DNA of 64,000 nt from Anaerolineales bacterium (GCA_015075185.1 JABTUW010000006.1:372001-436000), one strand, 5' to 3'. Positions 1 to 9,483 are shown, counted from the first letter of the stretch. Translations and numbers: made by a program. Notes: generated by a model not told the origin, from the sequence alone.

Positions 1-503
1 AGCAGCATCAAGGGGCGATACGTATTGAACATCAAGCGACTGATAATCTGGCGTTGAACATTGAGCCGGCCAAGCTCGATGCCAAACTGGCCGGATTGCA
101 GGATGAAGTGATTGATGAAGGCAAAACCAAAGTTGTGGCCGGCGTTAAGGTTAACGGCCACAGCACCGAGCCGGCCATTGTAGCGCCTATCGCCCTGCGC
201 GGCCAAGTCATCGGTACCTTGAGCTTGCAGGATTTGATTCCGGACCGGCAGTGGACGGCTGAAGAAGTAGCGCTGGTCGAAACAGTCTCGGAACAACTGG
301 CCCAAACCCTGGAAAACCTGCGTCTCTTTGAGGACACCCAAAAACAGGCCACCCGCGAGCAGCTCACCCGCCAGATCACCGATAAGCTGCGCGCTGCGCC
401 CGATATAGATACCATTATTCAGACCGGCTTGACTGAACTGGCGAAAGCTCTCAACGTCTCACGGGCTTATGTCAAATTAACGACCAAGCCGGAGGACGAT
501 TAA
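1..503 (+). CDS. GAF-domain protein, C-terminal part (5' end outside window)
   Basis: The reading frame is open from the first codon in the window (base 3) to the TAA at 501-503, so the gene begins upstream. The visible part is the end of a GAF domain: the stretch with PIALRGQVIGTLSLQD and the closing helix ALVETVSEQLAQTLENLRLF are typical. It is followed by about 50 residues (TREQLTRQITDKLRAAPDID...) that match the tail of the Cache-HAMP-GAF-GAF protein at 2682-4907. That tail looks like the start of a further GAF-like unit (INTI-type helix, then a short strand) and then stops. GAF domains bind small ligands or serve as dimer interfaces in sensors. No output domain is visible after the GAF, so the protein is probably an accessory sensor. 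A TTG at 54 could be read as a start, but the conserved frame upstream of it argues for truncation by the window edge. Confidence 0.85.
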   Translation, partial: QHQGAIRIEHQATDNLALNIEPAKLDAKLAGLQDEVIDEGKTKVVAGVKVNGHSTEPAIVAPIALRGQVIGTLSLQDLIPDRQWTAEEVALVETVSEQLAQTLENLRLFEDTQKQATREQLTRQITDKLRAAPDIDTIIQTGLTELAKALNVSRAYVKLTTKPEDD

Positions 504-547
504 CCCATCACAAATCAATCTCATTCTATGAGAAAGAGAGAATTACC

Positions 548-1567
548 GTGTTTAACAAATATCGTCTTCTCCCAAACGGACACAAGTTTATCCCACTTTT
601 CTTCTTGCTGGCGACGGTTTTGATTTTAAGCGCTTGTAGCACGCAAGCTGCCCCCAAAACATACCGGGTGGGGATTTTGAACGGCTTTGACGCTTTTGCC
701 GATATAGCCAAAGGCTTCAAGGCCAAAATGACCGAGTTAGGTTATGTCGAGGGTCAGAACATTGTTTATGACACCCAGATGTCAAACTTTGATCCGGCCA
801 AGGAACAACAAATCGTTAAGAAATTTGTAGCCGACGATGTTGACTTGATCTTTACCTTCGCAACTGAAGCAGCCCTAACCGCCAAGGCGGGCACCGCCGG
901 AACAGATATCCCGGTAGTGTTTGCCTTTGGTACTCTGGAAGGGAATGATATGGTCGAGAGTGTACGCCAACCGGGGGGAAATATCACCGGGGTTCGCTTC
1001 CCCGGCCCAGACCTGTCGGTTAAGCGGCTGGATCTTCTGCATCAATTGGCGCCTCAGGCCAGGCGTGTAGGGATTATCTATAACACCAAATACCCGGCCA
1101 ATAAGAGCCAACTTGAGGAGTTGCACCCGGCTGCTTCTTCTCTGGGACTTTCTTTAGTAGAAGTACCTATTACCAGTGTGGCCGAGATTCAGGCTGATCT
1201 GCAGGCGCGGACGTCCGCGGACGATATTGGCCTGGATGCCATTCTGATCATTACCGATGATTTGTCCCAGTCGCCGGATGGTTGGCCTATGATCAGTGAT
1301 TTTGCGGCTGAACATAAAATACCGATTGCCGGCAGCGCCGCCTTTGAAGCAGAGACAGGAGCTGTCTTTAGCTACATTCCCGACACGGTCGAAACCGGCA
1401 AACTGGCGGCGCCTCTGGCTGACAAAATCTTAAAAGGGACCTCCGCCGGAACCATCCCTGTAGTCACACCGGAGTCACGGCTGCGGCTCAATTACAAAGT
1501 AGTGCAAGCACTGGGCTTAACCGTGCCGGAAGGCCTGCTCAGCCAGGCGGCTGAGATTATTCGCTAG
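548..1567 (+). CDS. ABC transporter substrate-binding lipoprotein (ABC_sub_bind/TrpX-like), copy 1
   Basis: 339 residues, GTG start with a purine-rich GAGAAAGAGAG upstream. The N-terminus has a positively charged stretch, a hydrophobic core and a lipobox LSAC (Cys about residue 30), so the protein should be lipid-anchored outside the membrane. The mature part begins TYRVGILNGFDAF and contains GYVEGQNIVYD, DIPVVFAFGT, PGGNITGVRFPG and a closing VPEGLLSQAAEIIR. This is the pattern of the ABC_sub_bind family (PF04392; TrpX/YtrF-like two-lobed periplasmic binding proteins). It lies 33 bp ahead of a close paralogue. No permease or ATPase gene is nearby; the neighbours are GAF and Cache sensor genes. 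It may therefore present a ligand to a sensor rather than feed a transporter, which is inference. Ligand unknown. Confidence 0.88.
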   Translation: MFNKYRLLPNGHKFIPLFFLLATVLILSACSTQAAPKTYRVGILNGFDAFADIAKGFKAKMTELGYVEGQNIVYDTQMSNFDPAKEQQIVKKFVADDVDLIFTFATEAALTAKAGTAGTDIPVVFAFGTLEGNDMVESVRQPGGNITGVRFPGPDLSVKRLDLLHQLAPQARRVGIIYNTKYPANKSQLEELHPAASSLGLSLVEVPITSVAEIQADLQARTSADDIGLDAILIITDDLSQSPDGWPMISDFAAEHKIPIAGSAAFEAETGAVFSYIPDTVETGKLAAPLADKILKGTSAGTIPVVTPESRLRLNYKVVQALGLTVPEGLLSQAAEIIR

Positions 1568-1599
1568 CTTATCAATTCTACGAGCAAAGGAAAAATTAT

Positions 1600-2613
1600 A
1601 TGAGCAACAATTATTATCTTCAACAAGGACAACGACTCATTCTACTGGTTGCTCTTGTAGCAGCCGTCTTAGTGGTAAGCGGTTGTGAGTCCCAGGCTGC
1701 TCCCAAAACCTACCGGGTGGGCGTCCTGTCCGGCCTGAATTTTGTGGCCGATATCACCGACGGCTTTAAAGCCGAAATGACCAAGCTGGGGTATGTTGAA
1801 GGCCAGAACATCACCTATGATGTGCAGAAAACGGACTTTGATATGGCCGCCTACAAGCGCATCCTCCAGAAATTTGTGGCCGATAAGGTGGATTTGATTG
1901 TCGTGTTTCCCACCGAAGCCACACTAGAGGCCAAGGCGGCTACCCAGGGGACGGACATCCCGGTGGTCTTTACCTTTGCCCTCATCGAAGGCATGGGCAT
2001 CGTTGATAGCGTGCGCGAACCCGGCGGGAACATCACCGGGGTGCGCTACCCCGGCCCCGACGTCGCGGTAAAGCGTTTTGAGGTTATGCGCCAGCTAGTG
2101 CCCCAGGCTAAAAGCATGTTAGTCCCCTATCAGAAAGGTTATCCTATTGTGGTCCCGCAGCTTGAAGCCTTGCGCCCAGCGGCCGAGGCCGCCGGGATTA
2201 CCTTGATCGAAGTTCCGGCCGACAATGCTACCGAACTTGAGGCTGAACTACAGGCGCTTGCTCAGGCTGATCCTGGCCCAGATGCGATCTTGATGATCGT
2301 GGAGCCGCTGGCGGTGAACCCCGACGCTTTTGTAGCTATGGGTAAGTTTGCCGCTGAACACAAGGTGCCGATTGGCGGAGCCTTAATAACGGTTGGGGAG
2401 TATGGATCTATTTTTGGAATCAATGTTAACAATATCAAAATAGGTGAACAAACCGCGCCCCTGGCCGACAAAGTCTTTAAAGGTATCCCCGCCGGTACCA
2501 TTCCGGTGGCTTCAGCCGAGAGTTTTCTGCAAGTTGATTACAAAGCGGCCCAAAATCAGGGTATAACTGTGCCGGAAGGGCTGCTCAACCAGGCGGATGA
2601 GATTATTCGTTAA
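1600..2613 (+). CDS. ABC transporter substrate-binding lipoprotein (ABC_sub_bind/TrpX-like), copy 2
   Basis: 337 residues, ATG start after AAAGGAAAAATTAT. Signal peptide with lipobox VVSGC (Cys about residue 29). It is a clear tandem duplicate of the preceding gene: the same mature start (QAAPKTYRVG), GYVEGQNITYD, TDIPVVFTFA, PGGNITGVRYPGPDVAVKR and end VPEGLLNQADEIIR. Differences are concentrated in the central region that lines the cleft in this family, so the two copies may bind different ligands (inference). It probably shares a transcript with copy 1 and perhaps with the Cache sensor that begins 69 bp downstream. Confidence 0.88.
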   Translation: MSNNYYLQQGQRLILLVALVAAVLVVSGCESQAAPKTYRVGVLSGLNFVADITDGFKAEMTKLGYVEGQNITYDVQKTDFDMAAYKRILQKFVADKVDLIVVFPTEATLEAKAATQGTDIPVVFTFALIEGMGIVDSVREPGGNITGVRYPGPDVAVKRFEVMRQLVPQAKSMLVPYQKGYPIVVPQLEALRPAAEAAGITLIEVPADNATELEAELQALAQADPGPDAILMIVEPLAVNPDAFVAMGKFAAEHKVPIGGALITVGEYGSIFGINVNNIKIGEQTAPLADKVFKGIPAGTIPVASAESFLQVDYKAAQNQGITVPEGLLNQADEIIR

Positions 2614-2681
2614 ATTTAAACTAGCTGAGGCGAAGCACTGTTTGTCAAAAAGCTGAGCCGTTTAAGTCATAGGATGTCATT

Positions 2682-4907
2682 ATGCCGGTCAAAATTGAAC
2701 CCAACCCATCCAAAAGTTCCCGCAGCCTGGTCACGACGCTGGCCGTAGCCTTTGTGCTTTTGAGCGTCATCCCCATGCTGGTCGTCAGCGGCTTGCTGGG
2801 CTACTCGGACCTTCAAACCCAGCAAGAGGCAGTTTTTTATCAGCAGCGGCTAATTGCGGCCGAAGCAGCCACAGAGGTTTCCGGTTTTATCGAGCGGATC
2901 TTCAGTGCGCTGGAGGCAAGCGCCCGGATGGGTCAGGTTTCTGATCAAGAACAGCAGCAACTTATCCTGGATAGACTCCTGGGGTTTGAGGATGCCCTGC
3001 GGGAACTGGCATTGGTGGACGGAAGCGGGCAAGCAATAGCCGTAGCTTCACGCCGCTCTTCAGTTGCTTCGTCCAATTTGCTTAAGCTGGCCAAGCAGGA
3101 TTTGCTGGCTCAGGTAGAGCAGGAGCAGCGTTTTGTCAGCGAAGTTTATTTTGATGAAGAAACCAGCGAGCCACTGGTTAGTCTGGCTGTGCCGGTGAAA
3201 GATGTCTTTGGTGACTTTAAAGGAGCACTGCTGGCTGAAGTTAACCTGAAATTCATGTGGGATGTGGTGGACCGGCTGCAAGTTGGCGAGACAGGGACGG
3301 CTTACGTAGTGAATAAGCAAGGAGACCTGATTGCTTTTGGCGATGCCGCACGGGTGTTAAAGGGCGAAAACCTGGGCCACCTGACGGAAGTGGCCCAATT
3401 CATCGAGGGCCAGCCAGTGGATGAGCGGGAAGCTTACTCAACCGGCATTAATGGTTCAGCGGTAGTGGGGACTTACGTACCGCTCGGCGCACCCGATTGG
3501 GCCGTTGTCACCGAGATACCGGTTGAGGAGGCTTATCAAGGATCCCTTTACACCGCCAGCATCTTACTGGGCATTGTTATGCTGATCGCAGTTTTGGCTG
3601 CCGGAGCCGGGGTTTATGCCTCTCGTTACCTAACCACGCCGTTGCTGAATTTAACTCAAACTGCTACCCGCCTGGCTGCCGGGGAAATTGGCCTGCAGGC
3701 CGCCACGGAAGGTCCCGCCGAAGTTGGACAACTGGCCGGCGCCTTTAACGCCATGACCACCCAATTGCGCGAGTTGATCAGTTCTCTGGAAGAACGAGTG
3801 ACAGCTCGAACCCAGCGCCTGGAAACTATCGCCGCCGTGAGCGAGCGGTTAACGGCCATTCTTAACTTTGAGCAGTTGCTGCAAGAAATGGTTGATGAGA
3901 TTAAAGAGAAGTTTGACTATTATCACGCTCAAGTTTATATCCTGGATGACCCAGGCCAGAACTTAGTGCTGGCAGCGGGTGTGGGGGAAGCCGGGGCGCA
4001 AATGAGGGCCAGGGGGCACCAGATTCCATTCGATGCGGTCACCAGTTTAGTGGCCCGTGCGGCGCGCACGGGCGAAGTTGTACGCGTGGATAATGTCCGT
4101 GAAGCGCCGGATTGGCTGCCCAACCCACTTTTGCCTGAAACCTACTCCGAAATGGCAGTGCCGATTAGTTCAGATGAAAAGGTGGTCGGCGTGCTGGACG
4201 TGCAGCAGAACCGGGTGGAGGGTCTGGATGAGGGAGATGCCAACCTGTTGCGCTCCCTGGCCGGCCAGGTAGCTATCGCCGTGCGAAATGCTCGTCTCTT
4301 TACCCAAACTCAGGCCGCGCTGGAAAAAGCGCAAAGCTTGCAACGCTTGTACATGGGTGAGGCCTGGGAGCGTCTTATTACAACTCGCCGGGTTACGAAT
4401 TACGAATACCGTCAGGGATCCTTATCCCCACTGGCAGAAATCACCACCCCCGAAGCCGTGGCGGCTTTACAACAAGGGCAAACTGTCAGATTAGAAACTG
4501 AGAGAAAGCAGACGGCAGACGGAAAGTTGAACATGGCAGTTGAGCCTGCCCCTGATCCTTCTTCCTCGCCCATTGCTCTGGCTACACCGCTTAAGTTACG
4601 CGATGAGGTCATTGGTATTTTAGGTCTTCATGCCACAGATTCCCAGCGCTCCTGGACAGAGGATGAGATTGCGCTTGTCGAGTCTGTGAGTGAGCAAATG
4701 GCTCTGGCTATTGAAAATGCTCGCCTGTTTGAGGATACCCAGCGGTCAGCCTGGCGCGACCAGGTGGTGAGCGAAACTACGGCTAAAGTCTGGTCGTCGG
4801 CTGAAATAGAAGAAGTGTTGAAAACCGCGGTGGCGCAGTTGGGTGATAAGTTGCGGGCTTCGGAAGTGGTGATTCGATTGGGGACAGAAGATCAATTGGA
4901 CAGTTAG
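2682..4907 (+). CDS. Membrane sensor: extracytoplasmic Cache-like domain, HAMP, two GAF domains, no kinase
   Basis: 741 residues. A first membrane helix (about 18-42) and a second (about 288-312, ASILLGIVMLIAVLAAGAG) flank an outside region of about 245 residues. Its order, with ALVDGSGQAIA, VSLAVPVKD...GALLAEVNLKFMW and the GETGTAYVVNKQGDLIAF strand, fits a double Cache (dCACHE_1) ligand domain. A HAMP linker follows (YLTTPLLNLTQTATRLAAGE), then a coiled coil with RVTARTQRLETIAAVSERL. GAF1 is at about 385-550 and GAF2 at about 590-690. The protein ends with about 50 residues shared with the partial protein at the left edge. There is no HisKA, HATPase, GGDEF or methyl-accepting module, so output must come from a partner. 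The histidine kinase 63 bp downstream, which has the same GAF-GAF build, is the obvious candidate. Confidence 0.87.
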   Translation: MPVKIEPNPSKSSRSLVTTLAVAFVLLSVIPMLVVSGLLGYSDLQTQQEAVFYQQRLIAAEAATEVSGFIERIFSALEASARMGQVSDQEQQQLILDRLLGFEDALRELALVDGSGQAIAVASRRSSVASSNLLKLAKQDLLAQVEQEQRFVSEVYFDEETSEPLVSLAVPVKDVFGDFKGALLAEVNLKFMWDVVDRLQVGETGTAYVVNKQGDLIAFGDAARVLKGENLGHLTEVAQFIEGQPVDEREAYSTGINGSAVVGTYVPLGAPDWAVVTEIPVEEAYQGSLYTASILLGIVMLIAVLAAGAGVYASRYLTTPLLNLTQTATRLAAGEIGLQAATEGPAEVGQLAGAFNAMTTQLRELISSLEERVTARTQRLETIAAVSERLTAILNFEQLLQEMVDEIKEKFDYYHAQVYILDDPGQNLVLAAGVGEAGAQMRARGHQIPFDAVTSLVARAARTGEVVRVDNVREAPDWLPNPLLPETYSEMAVPISSDEKVVGVLDVQQNRVEGLDEGDANLLRSLAGQVAIAVRNARLFTQTQAALEKAQSLQRLYMGEAWERLITTRRVTNYEYRQGSLSPLAEITTPEAVAALQQGQTVRLETERKQTADGKLNMAVEPAPDPSSSPIALATPLKLRDEVIGILGLHATDSQRSWTEDEIALVESVSEQMALAIENARLFEDTQRSAWRDQVVSETTAKVWSSAEIEEVLKTAVAQLGDKLRASEVVIRLGTEDQLDS

Positions 4908-4970
4908 TAAGGCGTACTTATACTCGGTATAAAACTGCCCGAATGATAAGACTGAAATGAGGTGGAAATT

Positions 4971-7232
4971 ATGCTGACTGGGATGAGACAAATTTTTAGA
5001 TGGCCGATTTTTGAAGACGAAGAGAAAACCCGGATAGCCCGTTTTCTTAACGTGATTTTGCTGGTTGCCATACCTTTACTGGCTGTGTTTATTGTGATCG
5101 AGTCGAATTTGGGAGCAATCGGCGGTCTTGCTTTCATGAGCAGTATCTTCCTGGTTGTCTTTATGGTTGGTATGCTGCTTTTGTTGCGCCGCGGGTACGT
5201 AAAGCTGGCCAGCTTTTTGTTTGTCCTGGTGAGTTGGTCGGATTTAATGTTTCAAGCCTTGACTGGTGAGGCGGTTCGCGATGAAGCATTTGTAGCTATA
5301 ATTGTTATTCCCCTGCTGGCCAATTTACTGCTTGGCTGGCGGACCGGCCTGCTTTTTGCTGCCTTAAGCATCCTGGCTGGCTGGGTTTTGGTCTATGCTG
5401 AAACAATTGGCGTGATAGAGGTTTCTATTTCAAGACTTCCCTCCGCGGTTGAAACTGCTTTAATACTAACCGTTGTTTTTGGATTGGCTACTGTGGCCAC
5501 CGTTTTAACCATGGTTAATCTGACCACTGCCTTACAACGCGCCCGCAGCAGCGAGGTGAGGCTGGTTGAGCGCAATCGCGAATTGGAAGTAATTAAGAAC
5601 TCGCTGGAAGAGCAGGTAGCTGAACGCACTCAAAACCTGAAAGCTACGATGGAAATCGGCCGCCAATTGACCACGATATTGAATCTTGACGAGTTGCTGA
5701 ATTACGTGGTTCATCAGGTACAAAGTGAATTTAAGTTCTACCATACCCATATCTATTTATTAGATGAAACTGGGGAAGATTTGGTGATGGTTGCTGGTTC
5801 TGGTAAGGTGGGAGAACAGCTTAAGGAACAAGGCCATCGTTTGCCGGCGGGACAGGGTATTGTGGGCACTGTCGCCGCTCTCAACGAGCATTTTCTCAGC
5901 AATAATGTCAACGAGGTGTTAAACTTTGTCCGCAATCCCTTGCTGCCTCATACGAATTCGGAATTGGCGGTACCCTTGCGGAAGGGAGATCAGGTGCTGG
6001 GGGTTTTGGATATTCAAAGTGAGAAACTCAGCCGCTTTACCTCCGAAGATGTCTCGCTGATGCAAACTATTGCCAACCAAACCGCGGTAGCTCTTGATAA
6101 TGCGCGTCTTTTGAGCGAAACACAGACGGCCCTCAAGGAAGTAGAACGCCTGAACCGCCAATTGACCCGTGAAGTCTGGCAGCAGTTTGGCGAAGAAGTT
6201 ACTACCTCGGGTTATCGTTTTGTGGCCGGAAACCGTAAAAAAATTAGCCCTGCTTCGGATGCCTGGCTGCCGCCGATGAAGGAGGCTGCGCTTCAAAAGC
6301 AGTTGGTCACCCAAACTCACCCAGGCAATGGCGATCCTGCTAAAGCGGAATTGGCCGTACCCCTGCTCCTGCGTGGTCAAGTCATCGGGGTTTTGGGCGT
6401 CAAACGAGAAGAAACGCCCGATTGGGCTGAAGAAGAAGTCGCTGCAGTGGAAGCAGTAGCCAATCAGGTAGCTCTGGCCTTGGAAAATGCCCGCCTCTCC
6501 AAAGAACAGGCCAAGACGATTGTCCAATTGAAAGATATTGACCGGCTGAAGTCAGAATTCTTAACCAGCATGAGTCATGAACTGCGCACCCCGCTCAACT
6601 CGATCATCGGTTTTGCCGATGTGCTCCTGCAAGGCATAGATGGGGAGTTGAACGATATGGCCCTGAACGATGTCCAGCTTATCCACAATAGTGGGAAACA
6701 CCTGCTGGCGCTCATTAATGATATTCTAGACCTGTCTAAAATTGAAGCCGGCAAAATGGAATTGGTCCGTGAAGCAGTGGACATCAAAGATGTTGCCAAT
6801 GTGGTTTTGGCCTCTTCTCACTCGCTGGTTAAAGATAAACCGGTGGAGATTGTTACCGATGTGTCTGATATGCTGCCCCCTGTCTATGCGGACAAGTTGC
6901 GTCTGAACCAAATCCTGTTAAATTTAGTCAGTAATGCGGCCAAATTTACCCATGAGGGTACCATAACCATTAAAGCCAGCCTTAACCCGCGCAAGTTGGA
7001 TATGATGACCATTTCGGTTATAGATACAGGGATTGGCATTCCAGCCGGCAAATTGGGCACCATTTTTGAACGCTTCCACCAGGTAGATAGTTCTACAACT
7101 CGCAAATATGGCGGCACCGGGTTGGGGTTGGCTATTTGCAAGCAACTGGTAGAAATGCATGGCGGTACACTTAACGTCAGAAGTGAAGAGGGCGTTGGCT
7201 CTGAATTCTACTTTGCTATCCCTCTGGCTTAA
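4971..7232 (+). CDS. Membrane-bound GAF-GAF sensor histidine kinase
   Basis: The start is placed at ATG 4971, six bases after GAGGTGG; an upstream GTG at 4962 overlaps that ribosome site and is less likely. The N-terminal 190 residues hold about six membrane helices, followed by a coiled coil (RNRELEVIKNSLEEQVAERT). Two GAF domains follow at about 225-385 and 420-510. The kinase core has the H-box SMSHELRTPLNSIIGF with phospho-acceptor His536, an N-box QILLNLVSNAAKFT, a G1 box DTGIGIP and the F/G2 boxes FERFHQ...GGTGLGLAICKQL. It should autophosphorylate and pass phosphate to a receiver. The nearest receivers are the two fused to the PLP enzyme directly downstream and the stand-alone receiver at 9616. 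It likely forms one transcription unit with them. Confidence 0.92.
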   Translation: MLTGMRQIFRWPIFEDEEKTRIARFLNVILLVAIPLLAVFIVIESNLGAIGGLAFMSSIFLVVFMVGMLLLLRRGYVKLASFLFVLVSWSDLMFQALTGEAVRDEAFVAIIVIPLLANLLLGWRTGLLFAALSILAGWVLVYAETIGVIEVSISRLPSAVETALILTVVFGLATVATVLTMVNLTTALQRARSSEVRLVERNRELEVIKNSLEEQVAERTQNLKATMEIGRQLTTILNLDELLNYVVHQVQSEFKFYHTHIYLLDETGEDLVMVAGSGKVGEQLKEQGHRLPAGQGIVGTVAALNEHFLSNNVNEVLNFVRNPLLPHTNSELAVPLRKGDQVLGVLDIQSEKLSRFTSEDVSLMQTIANQTAVALDNARLLSETQTALKEVERLNRQLTREVWQQFGEEVTTSGYRFVAGNRKKISPASDAWLPPMKEAALQKQLVTQTHPGNGDPAKAELAVPLLLRGQVIGVLGVKREETPDWAEEEVAAVEAVANQVALALENARLSKEQAKTIVQLKDIDRLKSEFLTSMSHELRTPLNSIIGFADVLLQGIDGELNDMALNDVQLIHNSGKHLLALINDILDLSKIEAGKMELVREAVDIKDVANVVLASSHSLVKDKPVEIVTDVSDMLPPVYADKLRLNQILLNLVSNAAKFTHEGTITIKASLNPRKLDMMTISVIDTGIGIPAGKLGTIFERFHQVDSSTTRKYGGTGLGLAICKQLVEMHGGTLNVRSEEGVGSEFYFAIPLA

Positions 7233-7314
7233 GGTATGGTTTTCTTGAGGGTGTGGATTGCCCCACCGCTGTCAGATGCAAGCATATCTAATAACTATTA
7301 ATCGAGGCGAATAA

Positions 7315-9483
7315 ATGACAAGCTTAAGATCTTATCTCACCGGGGTAAGATGTTTAGAATGTGGCCACGAGATGGATTTTCATCCAGGTTTGGATCGCTG
7401 TCCGACCTGCAAAGGGGTCTGGCTCGACGCCAAGTATGACTACGACGCGGTGGCGGAAATTTGGCGGAATGGTTTGCGGGGCCGGGTCAATTCATTGTGG
7501 CGTTACATCGAACTTTTGCCAGTTCTTGATCCTGAGCAGATTATCACGATGGGTGAAGGCCAGTCACCACTGCTCAGAGCGGCTAAGTTGCAAAAGCGGC
7601 TGGGTCATCCAGCCATCTTTATTAAGGATGAACGCCAATCGCCCACCATTTCCTTTAAGGATAGGCAGGCCTCTGTGGCGGTCACAGCCATGCGAGAAGC
7701 CGGCATTCAGGAGTGTGTCCTGGCTTCGACCGGAAATGCATCGGCGGCCTATGCGGCCTATTGTGCTCGCGCCGATGTCAAGCTGTGGATTTTCTTGACC
7801 AGCCTGGTGATGGCTGACAAAATGCGTGAAGCTGCCCTTTATGGGGCCGAAGTGGTCAAAGTAACAGGCACTTATGATCAGGCCAAGAAAGTGGCGGCCG
7901 ACTTTGCTGCCCGCCGGAAGATCCATTTTGATAAAGGCGCCAAAGCTGTTCCAGGCAAAGAAAGTATGAAAACCATTGCTTTCGAAATTGCTACGGAACT
8001 GGCGCGCCAACTGACCCCCTCCTCTGAAAAGGGGGGAAGCTTTTGGAAAGCCCCTGATTGGTATATCCAGGCGGTTAGCGGCGGAATTGGACCGCTGGGG
8101 GTGGTCAAGGGTTTTGAAGAACTTTACCGGATGGGTTTAATTGATCGAGTGCCCAAAATCGGCACAATTCAGGTAGCAGGCTGTTCGCCAATGGTGCAAG
8201 CTTTTGCCGCCGGTAAACCCAAGGCCAGCCCGGTAGTCCCTGAAACCCGGATAACTGTGTTGGCTACCGGCGATCCTGGCCTGGCGTATGAACTGCTGTA
8301 CAAAGCCAGCCAAACTTATGGCGGCCATATGTTAGATGTAACGGACGAAGAAGCCTTTGCTGCCATGCGTCTGCTGGCTAAAACAGAGGGCATCTCGGTC
8401 GAGCCGGCTACCGCAGTTGCTTTTGCCGGGTTGGATAAGTTGATGGAGCAAGGAGTCATTAAACCCAATGAAATTGTCGTTGTCAATTGCTCCGGTCACA
8501 CATTTCCGGTTGAAAAATATATTATGGATGAGGAGAACTTGCTGGATGTACGTCTCTCTCATTCGGCGATTGCTTCAGCGGTCCCGGTTGATGGGCTGGG
8601 AGCAGCGCTGAAACGCCTGGACGAGCAAGTGACCACCATTGTGGTCATTGACGACAACCCGATGGATAGCCGCCTCATTCGCCGTCTGCTGCAAGCCAAA
8701 AAACCGTACCGGGTTTTTGAAGCCAACAGCGCCCTTGAGGGCCTGCAAATCATTAGAGACCGTTTGCCTGATTTGGTCGTGAGCGATTTAACCATGCCGG
8801 AAATGGATGGTTTTGCTTTGTTGGAAGAGCTGAAAAAAGACCCGTTAACGGCCAAAATCCCGGTCATTGTTGTCTCAGCCAAAGATTTAACCCCGGAGGA
8901 TGAAGCTCGCCTGGCAGGTCAGACTGCTTCAATCTGGCTTAAAGGCTCCTTCTCAACTCAAGATTTGGTGGAGCACGTGGTAGATACTCTGTCAAGCAGC
9001 GAGGATGATAACCCTTCCCCTGCCCGTCCTCACCGTGAGCGTGAAGAAACTAAAGAAATTGTGGCCCAACGGGCGGGATTAGCGGCTGAACCAAATACGG
9101 CCTTGGCCGAGGTCAAGAAAGTGGTTTTGGTTGAAGACAATCCTATGGACGCCCGCTTGATTAGCCGGATTTTACAAACAAGTCGGCCCCTGGTTATCAA
9201 GCAAGTGCAGGTAGGTCGGGAGGCTATTAAAGTAATCAAAGAAGAAGAACCTCATTTGATTGTGTTGGATTTAATCATCCCGGACATGAGCGGCTTTCAA
9301 ATCCTGGAAGAATTAAAACGGGATAAAAAATTGGATACCATTCCAGTCATTGTCATAACCTCGAAGGAATTAACAGAAGCGGAAAGGCAGTTGCTCATAT
9401 CCAATCATGTTTCTTCGATGTGGCAAAAAGGAAAATTGGACCGTGAGAAACTGGTGGCGCACATTAAATCTCAATTAAGTTAA
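7315..9483 (+). CDS. Threonine synthase-like PLP enzyme fused to two receiver (REC) domains
   Basis: 722 residues. The first 420 are a fold-type II PLP enzyme of the threonine synthase type: a zinc ribbon C13-x2-C16...C29-x2-C32, TMGEGQSPLLRA, the PLP lysine in SFKDRQAS (Lys115), ASTGNASAAYAAY for the phosphate/substrate loop, AVSGGIGPLGVVKGF for the PLP phosphate-binding loop, and VVNCSGHTF near the end. Two receivers follow: REC1 at about 438-560 (acidic DD; phospho-acceptor Asp491 in SDLTMPEMDG) and REC2 at about 600-720 (EDN; Asp652 in LDLIIPDMSG). The usual receiver Lys is hard to place: in both, the equivalent region reads WLKGSF or MWQKGKL. Threonine synthase converts O-phosphohomoserine to threonine. 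Whether the fused enzyme does this or acts on another substrate cannot be seen. It sits 82 bp after a histidine kinase, so phosphorelay control of the enzyme is plausible (inference). Confidence 0.88.
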   Translation: MTSLRSYLTGVRCLECGHEMDFHPGLDRCPTCKGVWLDAKYDYDAVAEIWRNGLRGRVNSLWRYIELLPVLDPEQIITMGEGQSPLLRAAKLQKRLGHPAIFIKDERQSPTISFKDRQASVAVTAMREAGIQECVLASTGNASAAYAAYCARADVKLWIFLTSLVMADKMREAALYGAEVVKVTGTYDQAKKVAADFAARRKIHFDKGAKAVPGKESMKTIAFEIATELARQLTPSSEKGGSFWKAPDWYIQAVSGGIGPLGVVKGFEELYRMGLIDRVPKIGTIQVAGCSPMVQAFAAGKPKASPVVPETRITVLATGDPGLAYELLYKASQTYGGHMLDVTDEEAFAAMRLLAKTEGISVEPATAVAFAGLDKLMEQGVIKPNEIVVVNCSGHTFPVEKYIMDEENLLDVRLSHSAIASAVPVDGLGAALKRLDEQVTTIVVIDDNPMDSRLIRRLLQAKKPYRVFEANSALEGLQIIRDRLPDLVVSDLTMPEMDGFALLEELKKDPLTAKIPVIVVSAKDLTPEDEARLAGQTASIWLKGSFSTQDLVEHVVDTLSSSEDDNPSPARPHREREETKEIVAQRAGLAAEPNTALAEVKKVVLVEDNPMDARLISRILQTSRPLVIKQVQVGREAIKVIKEEEPHLIVLDLIIPDMSGFQILEELKRDKKLDTIPVIVITSKELTEAERQLLISNHVSSMWQKGKLDREKLVAHIKSQLS

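Noticed and set aside
548..2613. The two binding proteins as part of a complete ABC import operon
   Set aside because: No permease or ATPase gene is present on either side within the window.
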